Below, piece by piece: positions 11,127 to 20,826 of a DNA stretch of 64,000 nt; within the stretch, counting starts at the first letter, position 1; every line of letters begins with the position of its first letter. The notes beneath the pieces were generated by a model, which searched no databases, was not told the DNA's origin, and saw nothing but the letters and a program-made list of their open reading frames with translations. The position numbers were made by a program, and so were the translations under genes. The DNA is from Nannochloris sp. 'desiccata' (lineage: Eukaryota; Chlorophyta; Trebouxiophyceae; Chlorellales; Chlorellaceae): positions 124,001-188,000 of the forward strand of contig JAGTXX020000007.1 of NCBI GenBank assembly GCA_019044685.2. Reading direction: 5' to 3'.

Positions 11127-12489
11127 TTATATTAAAAAGTTATGAACGACAGAATGGACTACTCGACCACCACCAGCGACAGCAATGATGGACGCTGCCA
11201 GCACGACAGTGGCTCCAAGATTCAAGTAAGAGGACATCGCTGCTGCAGAGCTTGTTGGCGTGTTCGTACTAGTTGTTTCAGTAGGAGTACTCTCAGTTTC
11301 ATTTTTAATAGGCGCAGGTTTCAGGGGGCCAGTCGTAGAGGGAGCACCATCGGGACCTAAGGCAGCACTATCTATCCCGGTAGGTCGGGCCATTGTCGCA
11401 TCGTTCCAGAACACCCAAAATGCGTTCCCATCAAGGCTTATGCTGGTTTCATCAACTACACCAGTGCGATGATAGTTGAGGATTTGTAATTTTGGGTAGG
11501 GTTTACAGCCGGTTTCTTTAATCAATGAGGACTGCGCACCGCTGGCGAGGGACATTTTAAGAATGCAGTTGCTGGTAGGCTTGTTGTTCCTATCAAAGAC
11601 TTTAAAATAGATATCTGATTTAAAGATGCCATTAGGGGAATCCTAGAAAGGGAATATAAAATCGTTTTAGCTGCTAATAATGCGCGACTCAATCTTGAAA
11701 GTAATTTTCAAGATGTAAAAAAACTGGACGCTTCGACTTACTTTCAGTTCTTGGCCAGCTTCAAATTTCTGAGCTGAGTTTGAGTCAATGTACTGAGGAT
11801 TTGTGTCTTCTCCAATGCACCATTTCCCATTACGCTGCATAAGTGGAAGAAGGGAAGCAAGGTGTGGTGAGAGGAAAGAAAACATCCGTGGCAGGCGGAG
11901 CGGCTCTTGGGGGAAAGGAAATAGAAACTTACAAAAACAGTCATATTTCGTAGATACTCGAGCTTAGGGCCAGCATTGTAGCCAAATTTAACGTCTTTAC
12001 TATATATTCCATATTTAAAAAGCTCCTCTCCGTCAGCATACCTGCAAAAGGGGGAAACCAACTTGAAAGTTTATAAAGCAGAAGGAAAGCAGCCTCGCTG
12101 GGCATTGTGGTTGAGCTACACTAGAGATGTCTGTAAACTAAATTACGTAGTATACGACATACGTTGCAACAACAGCTGCATACATAAAACGGAGGAAATG
12201 CTTTAATTAGTTTCCATTCGTTTCTTATTGGATCCTGCTTTCTTTGCCAAGGAGTTTATGAGAGAAAATCCCAGCTGAAGCTTTACAGCAACAGCAACGG
12301 CGACAGATTGGCAAAGAATGTTTCACTCAATCCCTTTAACGCACCCGAAACGAGATATTTATCGCATCTTTCTCCAACGGAAAAGGCCCAGAACGTATTA
12401 AATAATCTGTCTGCTCTTTCCGCTGTCGCCGGAGCAGCGATGATTGCAAGAACACATAGTAAAGCAGCTATCAGAGGGAAACAAGTCAT
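11127..12489 (-). CDS. Secreted or surface-anchored protein of unknown function
   Basis: I do not recognise the family. Four exons (12489-12287, 12041-11933, 11834-11742, 11642-11127) join in matching phase to 306 residues. It begins with a clear signal peptide (MTCFPLIAALLCVLAIIAA, cleavage after ATA). The middle region has few Cys (GERCDKY, KWCIGED, SNCILK, TGCKPY) and one NMT glycosylation site near YLRNMTVF. It is followed by a Thr/Ser/Pro-rich stalk (STPTETTSTNTPTSS). The C-terminus is a hydrophobic helix (LNLGATVVLAASIIAVAGG) and a short tail. This fits a type I membrane protein or a GPI-anchored cell-surface protein. Splice donors and acceptors are all GT-AG. The exon model is inferred but every junction closes. 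Confidence 0.72.
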
Positions 12490-13206
12490 CGCATCAGTTT
12501 CTGGTGCGTTTTAAATGATCGATTCATGGATGTCTATGACTAGTTTGCCAACAACTGGTTGTGCCCTTCTGTACTTGATTTGGATGGGATTAATTGAACG
12601 AAGACCACTTTCTAGGCCCGAGTGCGGCCCATTGATAGTATCCTAAAATGTTTCTGACGCCGATTCCAGGTTGCTTAAAGATTTCAATGTGCGAACCCGC
12701 CACAAGAACTCTTGATTTTGTAAGTAAAGCTGCAACCTGTACGAGACAGAACGCTCCGAATCATTCGATTGAATCGACGATCAATCGAAGGTCAAGAAGG
12801 GCTTCGGTTAAAAGATAGGAAGAAGGAATGAAAAACGCTCCCAAAATGGCGTAGAAATGCCAGATGCTAGAGTGGCACCAGGAACAATTACAATTATATT
12901 TTTATAAAGTTGAGCATTTGAAGCTTGAGGCTCTTCTGCGTCTCTTGTTTGCATCGCGATCACACTTTTAATTGCAACAAAGTTTCTAAAACGCTTGCAA
13001 ACCTCGTAGTAAATAGGCATCGCTATTGTCGTAAGTATACATGCAACGTATTCCAAACGATTGTAGACCTTAATTTTGCCTTACACTGCCTCAAATTATC
13101 TCCATTCTCGATGAAACACACAAGGCCATCCTCCTATGTTTACTTATCTCTCCCTAAATGATATTTTCCTCCCCTATATGCAATTCTCTAAACAGACTGT
13201 GCAATC
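12490..13206. other. Divergent intergenic region
   Basis: Shared upstream region of the secreted-protein gene and the kinase. A small inverted repeat TTCGATTG...CAATCGAA lies near 12763-12788. Short open frames here have no recognisable features, so I call no gene. Confidence 0.5.
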
Positions 13207-14316
13207 ATGGGCAACACAATCGGCAAACAAAAGTCCAAGAAGGAGAAGTTGCGTGCCATGTCTCGCCGGGTTTCCCGAGACACTGCCAGCCACCTCCGTA
13301 CCGATGCAACCGTCCGTGAGATCTACAAAATTGGTCGTACCCTGGGTACCGGTGGCTTTTCAGTCGTCAAACTTGCTACAGACCGTTCTACAGGCGATAT
13401 CTGGGCATGTAAAATTATGACTTTACCCGCACCGGGTAAAAGCACCGGCGACGGGGAGTCAACTCGAGAAGATATCTTAAAAGAAATAGATATCCTGATG
13501 TCTTTATCTCACCCAAATATCGTTTTCCTCAAAGAATATTTCGAAGAACCAGGCCGTGTGTACGTTATTATGGAATATCTCGGTGGTGGTGAGCTGTTGG
13601 ACGCGTTGTTGAGTAAAGACAAGGGCGCCGATGGACTTGATGCACACTACTCTGAAGCAGATGCTAGGCTAGTTTTTAAACAATTAATCGCTGGAGTGAA
13701 GTATCTTCACGATATTGGGATCGTACATCGTGATTTAAAGCTCGAAAATTTGTTGTTATCGACAAAGGGAGACGTTACTTCAATTAAAATTGCAGATTTT
13801 GGCCTCGCTAAAAAATACGGTCACTCTCAATTAAGTACCATTTGCGGTACACCTCAGTACGTCGCACCGGAAGTAATCCGGGGAGGATCTACCCCATACA
13901 CATACGGTACAGAATGCGATCTTTGGTCTTGTGGAATCATTCTGTTCATCTTACTGGCAGGGTACCCTCCATTTTACGATGACTCCGAACCAAAGTTGTT
14001 TAGAAAGATCCGTGCGGGCAAATACAACATGAAAGACCCAGTTTGGGATTTAGTTAGCGATGAAGCCAAAGATTTGATTGCAAAATTACTTGAAGTTGAA
14101 CCTGAGAAGAGATTGAATGTCAGTCAGGTCCTGGAACATGCTTGGATGAAGGATGACGATAAAACGGTACATCGTAAAGACCTGGGAACTATCTCTAGGA
14201 TGAGGACGTCGATGAAAATGAGGTCAATGCCGAGTCCAGAAGCGTTAGGGTTGAGTCCTGACGAAGTGGCAGAGATTGATGCAAAGAATAATACTAATGG
14301 CGTTGCTACTGCTTAA
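13207..14316 (+). CDS. CaMK-like Ser/Thr kinase with N-myristoylation signal
   Basis: Single-exon 369-residue protein kinase of the calcium/calmodulin-dependent type. The N-terminus MGNTIGKQKSKKEK fits a myristoylation site (Gly2, Ser/Thr near position 6) followed by a polybasic patch, which suggests membrane tethering. Kinase subdomains: LGTGGFSVVKLA (Gly loop), ACKIM (catalytic Lys), HRDLKLENLLL, DFGLAKKYG, GTPQYVAPEV and DLWSCGIILFILLAGYPPF. The domain ends near residue 305. The C-tail of about 60 residues contains a basic stretch (SRMRTSMKMRSMPSP) that could be an autoinhibitory or calmodulin-binding segment. No EF hands are present, so it is not a CDPK. Upstream sequence is AT/pyrimidine-rich. 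Kinase identity is certain, and the CaMK subgroup is a motif-based inference. Confidence 0.9.
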   Translation: MGNTIGKQKSKKEKLRAMSRRVSRDTASHLRTDATVREIYKIGRTLGTGGFSVVKLATDRSTGDIWACKIMTLPAPGKSTGDGESTREDILKEIDILMSLSHPNIVFLKEYFEEPGRVYVIMEYLGGGELLDALLSKDKGADGLDAHYSEADARLVFKQLIAGVKYLHDIGIVHRDLKLENLLLSTKGDVTSIKIADFGLAKKYGHSQLSTICGTPQYVAPEVIRGGSTPYTYGTECDLWSCGIILFILLAGYPPFYDDSEPKLFRKIRAGKYNMKDPVWDLVSDEAKDLIAKLLEVEPEKRLNVSQVLEHAWMKDDDKTVHRKDLGTISRMRTSMKMRSMPSPEALGLSPDEVAEIDAKNNTNGVATA

Positions 14317-14698
14317 ATATTAAGAAGAAGAAAAAAAAAAGTGGTTTCTGTCATTTGGTCTTGATGGAGGGTACCACAGGTGGAAAGAATCTAGAATCGT
14401 CGGTTGGTTGATTGGTTTTTACTTTTGTGTATAAAATATGGAAAACAACCGGCGTTTATTAGTAGATCATCCTACATGGCGTGTTATTTCATTTAAGAAA
14501 AATAAACTATCGTATATCGATAGTATCGATATATTTTTTCCCCGCCCTTTTACTTTGTGTGTTTTAACCCTTTTTTAAGGTGTAATACCTTTTTTTGTTT
14601 GAGAGCGAGGCGACAGTTTAGAAAGAAAGAAAGAAAGACAATCTTCCATTTTTTGTTAAATAGAAAACAGTAGTTGCTTCATGTTCCATGCTGTATCT
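14317..14698. other. Convergent intergenic region
   Basis: 3' flanks of the kinase and the next gene. It contains short overlapping ATCGAT palindromes near 14509-14532 and a GAAA microsatellite near 14620-14637. No gene is seen. Confidence 0.5.
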
Positions 14699-16940
14699 CT
14701 ATATTTTCATAATACTGGTTTTGCAGGCGTCTACCAATGCCCACAGCCTTGCTGGCTGCCTACTATTAAAAATCTCTCCGGCCATCAACCGCATGGCAAC
14801 GACCGCCCTTGATGCCGCCAGATTGTTTTCTTTCATTGCCAGTTGTTCTAGGAGATCTACCTTGGTGGCACTTTGTTCTATATTATAAAACGCTGCTAAG
14901 AAAATAGTAGTTGCATCAACTGCAGAGGAGTAGTTACTCGCTTGGCGTGTGTACTTTTGCCCTTTCCAGCTATCAGTACCACCACCACTAGTACTACCAA
15001 TTGCACCCGCCTGACTCTTCATCTTAATTACGTGTGCCCGAAGTCTTGCGCAGGCCGCTGCGCACTGTGTAAAAGTCTGGATACCTGAAACCGTCAGTTC
15101 TGGACCTACTGCGGCGGTACTATGTGCAGCACAGGTTTCAAACGCTGCAGCTGCTTGGTCGTAGACACTTGCACTTGCTGCTGCTGTTGAGGTGGCAGCA
15201 GGAATATCAGAGTCAGCAGGAGCAGTCGTAGTAAGAGGAGCCGTCGTAATAGTAGTCGTCGTAGTATTGCCGTTATTACCACCAGCTGCTGCTTTATTTT
15301 TAATAACAATCGATTCTATTTCCATGAAAATTGCTGCTTCGAATAAAGCGACAGCTCCAAGCATTTCAAACATTAAACTAACGTGCGTGTCCTTGCCGTT
15401 TTCGGCAGTGCTGCGTTTCTCAGCAGCAAGACGGGACATGCGCTGTGCTGTGGCTCTGGCTTGAAGAAGCTTCTCTTTGGCAGTGCAACCCGCCTCGTGA
15501 GAAGGGGAAGAAGCTCCCTTAGTATATATGGTGGCAGTTCCAGAAGCTCCTAGAGTGTCTATGAGAGTATTTAATCCAGCAAAAGGAGCGGCAAGTGCAT
15601 TTAAAGCAGAAGACAACTCGCTCAGTGCAGGAGGCACCGGGGCAGCAGCAGCAGCGGCAGCAGCAACGGTATCCTGTGGGTGGAGAATTTTCAGACGCTT
15701 TGCAGGACTAGCAACTTCGTCTGCTATGTGTGTATTATTGGTATCTTGCAGCTTGTTTTCTACGTCTGAATGGCCTTTGACTTCTTCTTTTTCTTTTCTT
15801 TTAGAAGCTTTCTTCTTTACGGCAGAAGGAGCAGGAACAGCAGCAGACGACGCCTTCTTCTTTTGCTCTATAACGCAAGTATCTAAACCAGGAGTAAACG
15901 CTATATCTTCATTTTGACTCAGGGGTTCTACCAAGACGACATCTTTGTGCCTCGTCAACATTTCTGTCACTGCAGCGGGAAATTTGTAGAATGAAATTTG
16001 ATTTTGATTTTAATTTTTCTTCAAGGAGATGAAGAGTTAAAAGTAAATATGGTGAGAACGTACACATTTCTATGATTTTAGGGGTCTTGGCATCTATACT
16101 ATCCACTCCTCCATTGCTCGCTTTCTTCTCGTCCTTCTCGGCTGTTTTTGGCACTAGGATCGGAATACACTTTCCACCTAGAGAAAAAAGGCAACCTGTC
16201 TTTTGGACCGCAGTTGAAACTGTATTTGCTACGTTGAGGGGCTTAGGACGTAGCTTTTCAATCTTGGAAACTCTTTTAATGGCCGTCGTTGTTGTCTTTT
16301 TAGACGTCGAGGTACCCTTGGTAGCGTTAGTACCTTTGCCAGTCATAGTCGTTTTGCTAGCGTTAGTACCTTTCAATGCTACATTAGGAGGTATATTTAA
16401 CTTTATCTGTGTAATTTTGCGGGGGAAAGGTGCCGTCTTGGCCTTGTTTTTAACCAGCAGAGCTGCTGCAGTCTTTTCACCGGCGGATTTTTGGTTCTGC
16501 TTTCGTTGAGACTGAAGTCGTGCCTGCGCTGCTGCAAGCTTAGTAGGATCAGCTGGCTTGCGTTTAGGAGATGCAGGCCATAGTCTGGGAGCAGGTAAGG
16601 TGGCGATGTATTCTCTATAGGTCGGCTTCTGTTTATGAGAAGCAGCAGCAGCTGCAGCAGCTGAGTTATCGGGGAGCAAGGCGACGAGAGAATCACATCT
16701 TGTTTGAGATTCTTCTAGTTTTCGAATATACTCAGCAGATTCATCTTCATTGAGAAATACTCGAGGGTATGTGTGCTCCAATGTACCCCATACTTCAAGT
16801 TTATTTGCTTCTTCGCTTGGCAACAAACTACCGAAAAGATTAAGATTGATTCGACTCAAGGAGGGGGCGGCATTCCATGATAGGTTGTCTAGATTCTCCC
16901 CCATCCCATCTATGATTTGATGGATGTATACATCATCCAT
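14699..16940 (-). CDS. Large low-complexity protein with C-terminal helical domain (possible AF4/FMR2 CHD-like)
   Basis: Two exons (16940-16064 and 15969-14699; T|TG junction) give 715 residues. The N-terminus is ordered (MDDVYIHQIIDGMGEN), with the motif SEEANKLEVWGTLEHTYPR. A long basic, Lys/Thr/Ala-rich linker with nuclear-localisation-like clusters (KKKASKRKEKEE, AKRLKIL) follows. The last ~260 residues are helical and Ala-rich (AKEKLLQARATAQRMSRLA; then LFEAAIFMEIESIVI; then FTQCAAACARLRAHVIKM; then ESR-free helices ending in SIMKI). Arrangement of these helices, including a long TPR-like bundle with an aromatic Tyr-rich turn, recalls the C-terminal homology domain of AF4/FMR2 proteins and plant CW-zinc-finger proteins. 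That assignment is weak. I see no zinc finger or DNA-binding domain. Confidence 0.65.
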
Positions 16941-17407
16941 TGGCAGGGTTTGATCTTCTTAATATGAGTCTAGTTTCATTTGTAATTTGAAATTTCAAAG
17001 GTTGTAAAAGCCCCGAACCTCCCAGATAGGGGTTGTTTGAAATATAGCAGCTATAAATGTATTGGTTGGAGCATTAAGAAGACCTGGGTTATGTCTATAA
17101 CTACATATTCTATGATCTTTAGGCCAGCTTCCTTCAGTATTCCGTCAGCCTGTGGCCCATTCATTTTTGCAAAAAAGAAAACTTGGCTTTTTGTGACATT
17201 TTGGGCTTTTTCGTCGTATAGATACATTTTCGACCCATGATTTGATGTATATCTACTCTCAAGGCCATAATTAATCTGCATTACCTTGCAGATCCCGATA
17301 TGTTGAAGATTTAACTATACATTTATTTCTAATTGATCATCGATCTGGGTTTATAAAAAAGCCCAAAGCATTTCTCCTCAGTTGAATCCATATCAAATCC
17401 AAATAAA
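16941..17407. other. Divergent intergenic region
   Basis: Upstream of the helical protein (-) and the methylesterase (+). A TATA-like TATAAAAA at 17353-17360 lies about 50 nt before the methylesterase ATG. A 76-residue minus-strand ORF (17281-17051) is present but has no recognised feature. Confidence 0.45.
17353..17360 (+). promoter_or_regulatory. TATA-like element upstream of PME-1
   Basis: TATAAAAA about 48 nt before the start codon. It is suggested only by sequence and spacing. Confidence 0.3.
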
Positions 17408-18898
17408 ATGGAAAACACTTCCCATCCATCCGATCAACCTCCGGAATGCTCTGTCGCTTCCATCTCTTCTCCTTCTTGGACCGCCTACTTTGACACCTGC
17501 CGCTCCATCGCTTGCCCCAGCCGTGGTGCCACATTTAACGTCTATCTCGCTGGATCCACCGGTCCAATCGTACTCTGTCTGCACGGGGGTGGATATACAG
17601 GCCTAACTTGGGCAATAATGGCTTCCCAATTGAAAGACACGTGTCAAATTGTCGCACCCGACCTACGAGGCCATGGACTCACTTTTTCAGAAAATGATCT
17701 CGATCTCTCTGCAGAGACTCTTGCTGCAGATGTAGCAGCACTGTGGAATACACTCTATTGTGGTTCTCGGTCTTCTCTTCCACCCACTTTAATTGTGGGC
17801 CATTCGATGGGCGGCGCCGTTGCCGTCCACACGGCCTCGTTAAATATTCCTACATCTACTTATAACGCTACGAATGGTACCAACACTAATAATGATGGTA
17901 CTACTAATGCTACGAACATGTCTGGACATATACCCACATTAGAAGGGATAGTAGTCATCGATGTAGTGGAAGGTACCGCCATGTCATCGCTGCCATTTAT
18001 GAAAACTGTACTACAAAAACGACCTGGAAGCTTCCCAGATCCATCAGCAGCAGTGGAATGGGCATTAGAAACGGGGTTTAGTAGAAATACAGAAGCGGCC
18101 TGTATATCAGTGCCGGCGATGCTTAAAAGAAGAGGGAACAGGAATGGGACCGGCAATGGGGATAGCGGAAATGCCGATGACGGTGTCCTTGCTGCTAAAG
18201 AAGCAGCTGTCGCTGCAGCAAACGCTGCATGGAATACTGCTGGGAAGACGAAAAAGATGTGTACGAGTGCTGCTTCTGAACTAGAATCCATCTCCGAGCA
18301 ACAAGGACAAAAACAATCTATGGCACCACCAATAGGGCGACCACCTCGACCTCCCCTGCCAACCTCCCCTGCCACTGCCGACAGCACCAAACCTTCTGCT
18401 TCCTCTTCTCCCTCTTGTTTAAACTATCTAAAAACTTCGTTCGGTCCTACTGGTGCCTGGGTATGGCGCACCCCTCTAGAAGAAAGCTCTTCATACTGGG
18501 AAGGGTGGTATCGGGGTCTTTCTACCTTGTATTTAAATTTGAAAATCCCAAAAATGTTGATATTAGCAGGCACAGACCGACTTGATCGAGAATTAACAAT
18601 AGGTCAAATGCAAGGAAAATTTCAATTGGTGTTGTTATCGCGTGCTGGGCATGCTGTGCATGAAGATGAAGCGGGGGAGGTGTCTGCTGCAGTGAAAGGG
18701 TTTCTCCATAGGTTTAAAATTGGACAGGCCGATAAAAGTTTAGGGGTGCCTGGACTTAATAACTGTAGTGAAGATGGTAGTGGATCCTTGTTTAGGACGC
18801 CAGAAAATAAAGCTTCTCCTACAATGAAATGTGAAGAACAAAATAATGGAGAGGGGCCTGGGTTTTCTCGGTTTCGGCCATGGCCAGCATCAGACTGA
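17408..18898 (+). CDS. PPME1: Protein phosphatase methylesterase 1 (PME-1)
   Basis: Alpha/beta hydrolase that removes the methyl ester from the C-terminal Leu of the PP2A catalytic subunit. Single exon, 496 residues. Key parts: LHGGGYTGLTWA oxyanion-hole loop, APDLRGHG, nucleophile elbow GHSMGGAVA with Ser at about 133, LEGIVVIDVVEGTAM, and ALETGFSRN. Then comes a Ser/Pro-rich insertion of roughly 120 residues where family members also carry a variable loop. After it come the acid LAGTDRLDRE and the catalytic His in RAGHAVHEDEAGE at about 412. The Asn/Thr-rich loop after the elbow and the poly-Ala/Ser insert make it longer than the ~385-residue animal protein. Active-site residues are complete, so it should be functional. 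It is likely cytosolic or nuclear. Confidence 0.92.
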   Translation: MENTSHPSDQPPECSVASISSPSWTAYFDTCRSIACPSRGATFNVYLAGSTGPIVLCLHGGGYTGLTWAIMASQLKDTCQIVAPDLRGHGLTFSENDLDLSAETLAADVAALWNTLYCGSRSSLPPTLIVGHSMGGAVAVHTASLNIPTSTYNATNGTNTNNDGTTNATNMSGHIPTLEGIVVIDVVEGTAMSSLPFMKTVLQKRPGSFPDPSAAVEWALETGFSRNTEAACISVPAMLKRRGNRNGTGNGDSGNADDGVLAAKEAAVAAANAAWNTAGKTKKMCTSAASELESISEQQGQKQSMAPPIGRPPRPPLPTSPATADSTKPSASSSPSCLNYLKTSFGPTGAWVWRTPLEESSSYWEGWYRGLSTLYLNLKIPKMLILAGTDRLDRELTIGQMQGKFQLVLLSRAGHAVHEDEAGEVSAAVKGFLHRFKIGQADKSLGVPGLNNCSEDGSGSLFRTPENKASPTMKCEEQNNGEGPGFSRFRPWPASD

Positions 18899-19023
18899 CC
18901 TAACACATATGTACAGCTCAAGTTTATAAAATTGCTGTCTAAATGAAGTAAATGTAAAAATCTAAACGTTATATGTAATCAATTTGTTGTGAATCCTTTC
19001 TCTTGCACGCGAGATTGAGATTG

Positions 19024-20340
19024 CTATTCTTTTCTCTCTTTCCTCGCTGTCTTGAGTTGTCTCAGTGTTGCGCGCTGCCTTTTCGCTGCTCTCTGGGCCA
19101 ACCTCTTCAATGCAGGGTTCTCAGATTCAGCATCTAATGTTCTATGTCTTGAGTATTGGCGTCTTCCAACACGGGCTGCAGCTTGCAAAAGCTGCGCTGT
19201 CACAGCAGCAGCTTGGGGGGTTGCCAACGGGGGTGGAGGACCTGCTGCCCTCCTAAAGCCCCTCCCTTCTACACTTTGAGCACCACCACGCACCCCTGCT
19301 GCGGCTGACGTGACCCCTGTAAAATATGGATGCCGCAGCGCTTGTTCTGCAGTCAATCTTCGCTCTGGATCCCAGCAACACATCTGAGCAATTAAATCTA
19401 TTGCATCAAGACTTGCTTCACGCAGCAGCTCTCGCAAATTATTTATTGCTGGAGCACGCGCTTGATCGACTTGGCCATCGTTATCTGGGAAAGCAAAGCC
19501 CAATCTGGCAGCCAAGCGTACCCCTTCTGGCCACGTTTTCTGTGTAGGGTATCCTAAGACGCTTGCAATACACGCAAGCTGATCAGGTTCAGAGGTTCCT
19601 GGAAACAAAGGACGCAAAGAATAGAGCTCTGCAGCGACTGCTCCGAGAGCGAAAATGTCGACAGGGGCACCGTAGATTGGACTTCGTAGTAACACTTCAG
19701 GTGCACGATACCACCTGGTACTTACATACTCTGTCCAGGGTTTTTCATCTTCACTTGCTTCTTCCATTCCACTCTTAGAGCCACCGCTATTCCTACCATC
19801 ATCAGTTGTGCTATTCATCATATAATTTTTACTATTTTCGTTCATAGGAGAGATTGGAGAAGCAGTGAGAGTAGATTCCTCAGTTGTAAAGGTTCTCACA
19901 AGCCCCAAGTCGGCTATTTTCAAGGTAGACGCACCTCTCAATAAAAGATTTTCTGGTTTTATATCCCGATGAACGTAGCCAGCGCGATGCATATACGCCA
20001 GGCCTTCTAAAGCTTGCCGTAACCACGACCTAATCTTCACTTCAGCAACTGGTTGCTTCCGAGTTTTAATCGCTTCATATAAGTTAGGCCCTACAAACTC
20101 AAAAACGAGGTACAAACGCTCGTCTTGGCGAATCACAGCAAAGAGCTTTACGAGTGAAGAATGGTTTTGTAAAGCGCACAAAGCTTGGATTTCTCGAAGA
20201 GCAAGGCACTCTTCCCAGGTAGGGTAGCGTTGGCGCATCTTTTTGATCGCTACTTTCATGCCTGTGTCGCGGTGAGTTGCTCGATAGACAGCTCCAAAAG
20301 CTCCAGAGCCCAGCTTGTCCTCGATTTTATAGCGATCCAT
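19024..20340 (-). CDS. MOK/MAK-family (LF4-like) protein kinase
   Basis: CMGC kinase of the RCK group (MAK, ICK, MOK; Chlamydomonas LF4), whose studied members control cilium or flagellum length. Single exon, 438 residues. Subdomains: LGSGAFGAVYRA, VAIKKM, YVHRDIKPENLLL, DLGLVRTF in place of DFG-L, and activation motif TEYVSTRWYRAPEVLL. The TEY form is typical of MOK and LF4 rather than the TDY of MAK. About 50 residues rich in Ser, Asn and Asp are inserted between the DLG motif and TEY, which is unusual. The C-terminal ~120 residues are Ala/Gly-rich, then strongly basic (AQRAAKRQRATLRQLKTARK). I infer the flagellar link from the family, not from the locus. Confidence 0.85.
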   Translation of the reverse strand: MDRYKIEDKLGSGAFGAVYRATHRDTGMKVAIKKMRQRYPTWEECLALREIQALCALQNHSSLVKLFAVIRQDERLYLVFEFVGPNLYEAIKTRKQPVAEVKIRSWLRQALEGLAYMHRAGYVHRDIKPENLLLRGASTLKIADLGLVRTFTTEESTLTASPISPMNENSKNYMMNSTTDDGRNSGGSKSGMEEASEDEKPWTEYVSTRWYRAPEVLLRSPIYGAPVDIFALGAVAAELYSLRPLFPGTSEPDQLACIASVLGYPTQKTWPEGVRLAARLGFAFPDNDGQVDQARAPAINNLRELLREASLDAIDLIAQMCCWDPERRLTAEQALRHPYFTGVTSAAAGVRGGAQSVEGRGFRRAAGPPPPLATPQAAAVTAQLLQAAARVGRRQYSRHRTLDAESENPALKRLAQRAAKRQRATLRQLKTARKERKE

Positions 20341-20826
20341 CTTTCACCCTCTCTCTCGTTTTTTTTTTGGAATTTCTCACTGGTTCTATTAAGCTACTTC
20401 ATGTATGTGTCGTTAAATAGAACTAGCGTTTTAGGGAATAGAAGTATAAAGAGAATTACTATGTTATTTACCCCAGTTCGGAGAATTCTTGTTGGAAATT
20501 TAAATGGTGGGCCAAAAAAAAAAAAAAGTCAAACTGGTTGGTCAAACGCCTAGCACAGCATGCCTAGGGTATTAGCAGCACCGAGTTCTATAACTTGGGT
20601 AGAATATTTTAGTCATTTATTGTGATATCATCATCACGAGACATAAGCACGAGCAATAGGAGAAGGAAGGATAGCAGGGGAAAAAAATAGTTAGAATCCG
20701 ACACCTACACCCCGAGGGCAAAAAAATCGCCTTGCTGCTCACTCCAGCAATTGTGGGCGAATTAGGATAAGTGTATAGAATTTGAAAAGTAAAAAAAGCC
20801 GCACGTCATTAAGTCGTCCATCCTGT
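20341..20826. other. Intergenic, upstream of MOK-like kinase
   Basis: Promoter side of the kinase and 3' flank of the protease. It has A-rich runs near 20515 and 20680 and no supported gene. Confidence 0.5.

Noticed and set aside
17051..17281. 76-residue minus-strand ORF between the helical protein and PME-1
   Set aside because: It reads somewhat protein-like, but has no family, no splice partners and sits in a divergent promoter region.
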